A program made the position numbers and the translations under genes. From Bacteroidales bacterium UBA4070 (GTDB lineage: Bacteria > Bacteroidota > Bacteroidia > Bacteroidales > VadinHA17), in contig DFYY01000012.1 of assembly GCA_002383485.1 (NCBI GenBank), positions 62,001-126,000 of the forward strand: a stretch of 64,000 nucleotides of DNA, written 5' to 3'. Shown in pieces: positions 61,376 to 64,000 of this stretch (its first letter is position 1; each line of letters opens with the position of its first letter). The notes under the pieces are model-generated. The model was given only the letters and a program-made list of their open reading frames with translations. It did not search any database and was not told where the DNA came from.

Positions 61376-62354
61376 GTTTATCCCCTCCTTCAAAATAACG
61401 GTAATAGATGTCATCAAGACCATATTCCCTTTTGTTCAGCGAAGTCAGCCGTGCCCCGGAGCCTATTATGACAGCGGCTATCTCACCGGTAATGTCTTTT
61501 GAACAGGCCAGATGCAGGATGCCGTTTTCTTCCCTGATTTCATTTACCCCCTCGATGCCAAGGAGTGCATCCCTGATCTCGTTTCTTTTTTGCCCGGCTG
61601 TGTCTACCTCGCCGGGTTTCCTGACCGGGAGATCAATTCCTGCCTCAATTGCATAGGGTGACTTTCCGAAGAGCTGTGAGGCAAGGCTCTGAATGTCACC
61701 CACGGCAAGCAGTCTGCCGCCGACGAAGAGGCCCACCCTGTCGCACACCTGCTGAACCTGGTGAAGGTGATGAGAGGAGAACAATACTGTTATCTTCTGT
61801 TCGCGGCTAAGCTCCACAATCAGATCGAGAAATTCCCTGACACCGGCCGGGTCTATCCCAAGAGTAGGCTCATCAAGTATTATCACCTCCGGGTCCTTTA
61901 TAAGCACATCGGCCAGGCCCAGCCTCTGTCTCATACCCCGTGAATATTTGCCGGTTTTCTTATGTTTTTCATTCGCCAGTCCCACTCTCTCCAGCAGCTT
62001 TTCAGCCCTGGCCTCTGCATCTATTACGGAGAGACCGTTCAGACATGCAGTATAGATCAGGTTATCGAGTCCTGACATGTCATCATAGAACCCGACCTCC
62101 TCGGGAAGGTATCCCACTCTTTTCTTTACCCCCACGGGGTCAGCGGAAGGATCAATTCCGCAGACCCTGGCCGTGCCGGCGTCAGGCTCGGTCAGTCCCA
62201 GCATCATCAGGATTGTTGTGGATTTACCGGCTCCGTTGGGGCCAAGCAGGCCGAAAATCTCTCCCCTGGATACAGTGAGGGTGAGATTGTCAACTGCTGT
62301 GAACTGACCGTACTTCCGGGTCAGTCCCGTCAGTTCTATTATATTCCCGGCCAC
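61368..62354 (-). CDS. ABC exporter ATPase
   Basis: 328 residues: Walker A LLGPNGAGKST near 38-48, signature YSRGMRQRLG, Walker B VIILDEPTLGID, then a C-terminal regulatory extension of about 80 residues. I choose the GTG at 62354 because an exemplary Shine-Dalgarno (GGAAGGAGG) precedes it, two bases past the NEW3 gene stop; the open frame extends further but without support. The family is the CcmA/NatA-like drug and lipid exporter group. Confidence 0.9.
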   Translation of the reverse strand: MAGNIIELTGLTRKYGQFTAVDNLTLTVSRGEIFGLLGPNGAGKSTTILMMLGLTEPDAGTARVCGIDPSADPVGVKKRVGYLPEEVGFYDDMSGLDNLIYTACLNGLSVIDAEARAEKLLERVGLANEKHKKTGKYSRGMRQRLGLADVLIKDPEVIILDEPTLGIDPAGVREFLDLIVELSREQKITVLFSSHHLHQVQQVCDRVGLFVGGRLLAVGDIQSLASQLFGKSPYAIEAGIDLPVRKPGEVDTAGQKRNEIRDALLGIEGVNEIREENGILHLACSKDITGEIAAVIIGSGARLTSLNKREYGLDDIYYRYFEGGDKHE

Positions 62355-62356
62355 GG

Positions 62357-63508
62357 CTACCTCCTTCCGTATTTCCGGAACAGATACAAAACAATGCCTA
62401 TGCCGGCAAGTATAACAATCACCCCTGTCCAGCCCCACAGCAAGGGTGTCTTGACAGATATACGGAATGAGGCCTTTGAAGATGCCTCGGGCGTGCGAGC
62501 CTCGAGGTTGGTCACATAGTCTCCGGGAATAGCTTTTTTGTCTGCCCTTATCATTGCTGTGACGGTTGTCTCCCTTCCGGCAAGGATGGACCCGATTTGC
62601 TTCGGATCAAAGGTTACCTCCCAGTTGACCGGTGCGGCATGGGTAAGCTGAATGTCTGACAATACGGACGTACCAGTGTTTTTTACAATCAGGTCAATCT
62701 TCTTTTCCCTTCCCGCTACAATATCAGTACTGAGCAGGCCGGCAGGGGTGGTGAGTTCGATCTTATATGTGCCGGTAATGACTGCTTCGAGCTTCATCTC
62801 ACCTGAGGATGATCCGGATACTGCCCTGACAGGGATTGCATAATTACCCTCCTCCACCTGTTCGGTAGGTTTAACCTCAATTGTGACATTCACTGTGCTG
62901 TTGGGTTCCACATCCACGGAGGTAACCTGTTTCCCGTTTGCCCTGAATGTGATTATCCAGCCTCTCGGCACTTCACCCTGCAGTGAATATGTCTGAGCCT
63001 CGGCCGTACGGTTTCTGAGGTCTGCGCTGTAATTAAAGGTGGAGCCAGCGTGTCCCTCCATATTTGACTGCCTCGTGCTGAATTCGGTTTTGTATGTCCC
63101 CTGCTCGGAGATATTCACCGTCAGAGGAAGTGTGTTACCTTCGCCGGCCACAAGATAGATCCTGTAGTTGCCCTTGTTGACCTGGAACGGAACTTCCACC
63201 TTCAGTGAAATGCTTTTTTTTTCACCCGGAAGCACTGCTACCTGACGTACATTCCAGGCACCGGCCTTGAGGGTATAGCTCCAGTTGCGAGGCAGATTTG
63301 TCACCGTAAGATCAAGGGTCTCCAAATCTTTACTGTTGTTGATGACATCAACAGTGTAGTCAATCGATTCCCCGGGGGGAACAGATATCTTTGTAAAGGG
63401 GGTGTAGAGCAGGATGCTGTCTTTTTCAGCGGCTGTTGCTGTGCCGGAGACTATTATCCCATATAAAAGGATTAAAAAAACAGCAGTCAGTTTCTTCATT
63501 GTTGACAT
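62357..63508 (-). CDS. NEW3-domain (COG1470) exported membrane protein
   Basis: 383 residues: signal peptide (FLILLYGIIVSGTATA), three tandem beta-sandwich domains of the alpha-galactosidase NEW3 type (TNLPRNWSYTLK, EVPRGWIITFRA, APVNWEVTFDP), and a C-terminal transmembrane helix (WGWTGVIVILAGIGIVLYLF) with a basic end. It is translated with the ABC ATPase and permease and probably forms their periplasmic partner; three-gene combinations of this type recur but lack a defined substrate. ATG 63508 has GGAGG eight bases upstream; 63499 is an alternative. Confidence 0.87.
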   Translation of the reverse strand: MSTMKKLTAVFLILLYGIIVSGTATAAEKDSILLYTPFTKISVPPGESIDYTVDVINNSKDLETLDLTVTNLPRNWSYTLKAGAWNVRQVAVLPGEKKSISLKVEVPFQVNKGNYRIYLVAGEGNTLPLTVNISEQGTYKTEFSTRQSNMEGHAGSTFNYSADLRNRTAEAQTYSLQGEVPRGWIITFRANGKQVTSVDVEPNSTVNVTIEVKPTEQVEEGNYAIPVRAVSGSSSGEMKLEAVITGTYKIELTTPAGLLSTDIVAGREKKIDLIVKNTGTSVLSDIQLTHAAPVNWEVTFDPKQIGSILAGRETTVTAMIRADKKAIPGDYVTNLEARTPEASSKASFRISVKTPLLWGWTGVIVILAGIGIVLYLFRKYGRR

Positions 63509-63939
63509 AAGAATTTCCTCCTGTATTTTTTTATATTTTTATACAGAATGCAAATTTATAAGCCCGGGATCGAAATTTACAAGAGGGTTGTACCAGTGTC
63601 TGGGCTTTCTGTGCCGGCGCGTTTGTAATAAGTCAGATTTTTTGAATTGAATCTGAATAAATTAAGCCCATAACATCTTCGTTGTTAAATTTTTCTTAAA
63701 ATTAAAAGCTGTGATCACGGCCTGTGACAGGAGCAGGACCCAGTTCGGTCCGGCGTTTGACAATTCGCCGATCATGAACTACGACAGTACCATGACCACT
63801 TAACGGGCCTATCCTGACAACTGGATAAACATGTTCCGCAAGACGAACACCAACAGCCTTACAACTGCCATTGCCGGTCCTGAATTCACACCATAACCCC
63901 TGAAAGCAGAAGGTCCCAACGAAAACCAAAAACAAAGAA
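63509..63939. other. Intergenic region with possible remnant coding sequence
   Basis: 431 bases with no intact gene. Besides the NEW3 promoter, the plus strand from about 63696 reads as codon-like sequence with a single in-frame stop: NSPIMNYDSTMTT ends at 63803, and RAYPDNWINMF...GPEFTP runs on to a TAA near 63896 in the same frame. This could be the eroded 3' end of an exported protein gene or chance. No family recognised. Confidence 0.3.
63551..63558 (-). promoter_or_regulatory. Bacteroidota -7 element for the NEW3-ABC operon
   Basis: Minus-strand TAAATTTG matches TAnnTTTG exactly, about 42 bases before ATG 63508; a TTG lies 21 bases further upstream. Confidence 0.55.
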
Positions 63940-64000
63940 ATGAAATTGAAAATGAGATTTTTACCTGTATTAACTGCAACTTTCCTCTTTGCAGGTGCTG
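63940..64000 (+). CDS. Start of an exported protein (cut by window edge)
   Basis: From ATG 63940 the 20 visible residues (MKLKMRFLPVLTATFLFAGA) form the start of a typical signal peptide. A second ATG lies four codons in. The frame stays open to the window end. Product unknown. Confidence 0.6.
   Translation, partial: MKLKMRFLPVLTATFLFAGA

Overview
The window is a stretch of chromosome from a member of the Bacteroidota, most likely order Bacteroidales or a close relative, with roughly balanced GC. The evidence is consistent across the window: TAnnTTTG-type promoters (the best lies upstream of a tRNA-Arg gene), a complete aerotolerance (Bat) operon, a secreted protease with a type IX secretion tail, a BtuG-like surface lipoprotein beside BtuB, a GH92 alpha-mannosidase, a DAHP synthase fused to chorismate mutase, and many DUF families typical of this phylum. 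I see no insertion sequence, integrase, phage gene or CRISPR array. Almost all DNA is coding, in short operons with 1-17 bp overlaps.

Layout. 0-0.9 kb: 3' end of a GH92 alpha-mannosidase. 0.9-9.5 kb: vitamin B12 uptake operon behind a cobalamin riboswitch (btuB, btuG-like, a secreted serine protease, btuF, btuC, btuD). 9.5-15 kb: single genes (thioredoxin-like lipid/disulfide-type exported protein, ComB-like phosphatase, YihY/BrkB membrane protein, BioG-like esterase, AraC regulator). 15.1-18.8 kb: two tandem, different, fused aconitase-family hydro-lyases. 18.8-24.4 kb: tRNA-Arg(UCU), TrkH, a cold-shock protein with a strong terminator, a cytidylate-kinase-like protein, glycerol kinase and a DUF4105 (Lnb-like) protein. 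24.5-33.2 kb: nine-gene Bat operon (MoxR, DUF58, two von Willebrand proteins, TPR proteins, BatD). 33.3-38.2 kb: a lipoprotein, a molybdopterin oxidoreductase, its fused FeS/membrane partner and a Cys/Met-type PLP enzyme. 38.3-40.1 kb: uracil-DNA glycosylase and threonine aldolase.

40.1-44.1 kb, minus strand: a tight five-gene operon that I regard as the most unusual system here: a lysine 2,3-aminomutase, two D-Ala-D-Ala-ligase-like ATP-grasp enzymes, a GNAT acetyltransferase and a small four-helix DMT-type membrane protein. It looks like a pathway that makes, conjugates, acetylates and perhaps exports a beta-lysine compound. 44.4-45.2 kb: two neighbouring glycosidase genes (GH130 and GH18) that survive only as their ends, with the middles deleted. 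With the GH92 gene they suggest a former mannose/N-glycan-using capacity. 45.2-54.7 kb: transporter, VTC-type polyphosphate polymerase module (VTC, DUF4956, DUF2490), short-chain dehydrogenase, YceI, several exported enzymes, VTT and CYTH proteins.

54.8-60.4 kb: an aromatic amino acid operon (prephenate dehydratase, aminotransferase, prephenate dehydrogenase, DAHP synthase-chorismate mutase, EPSP synthase) preceded by a 24-codon leader peptide with eight Phe/Tyr codons among ten, a perfect 12-bp inverted repeat and an intrinsic terminator: a textbook-like Phe/Tyr attenuator. 60.4-63.5 kb: ABC exporter with a NEW3-domain partner. The right edge begins a new exported-protein gene.
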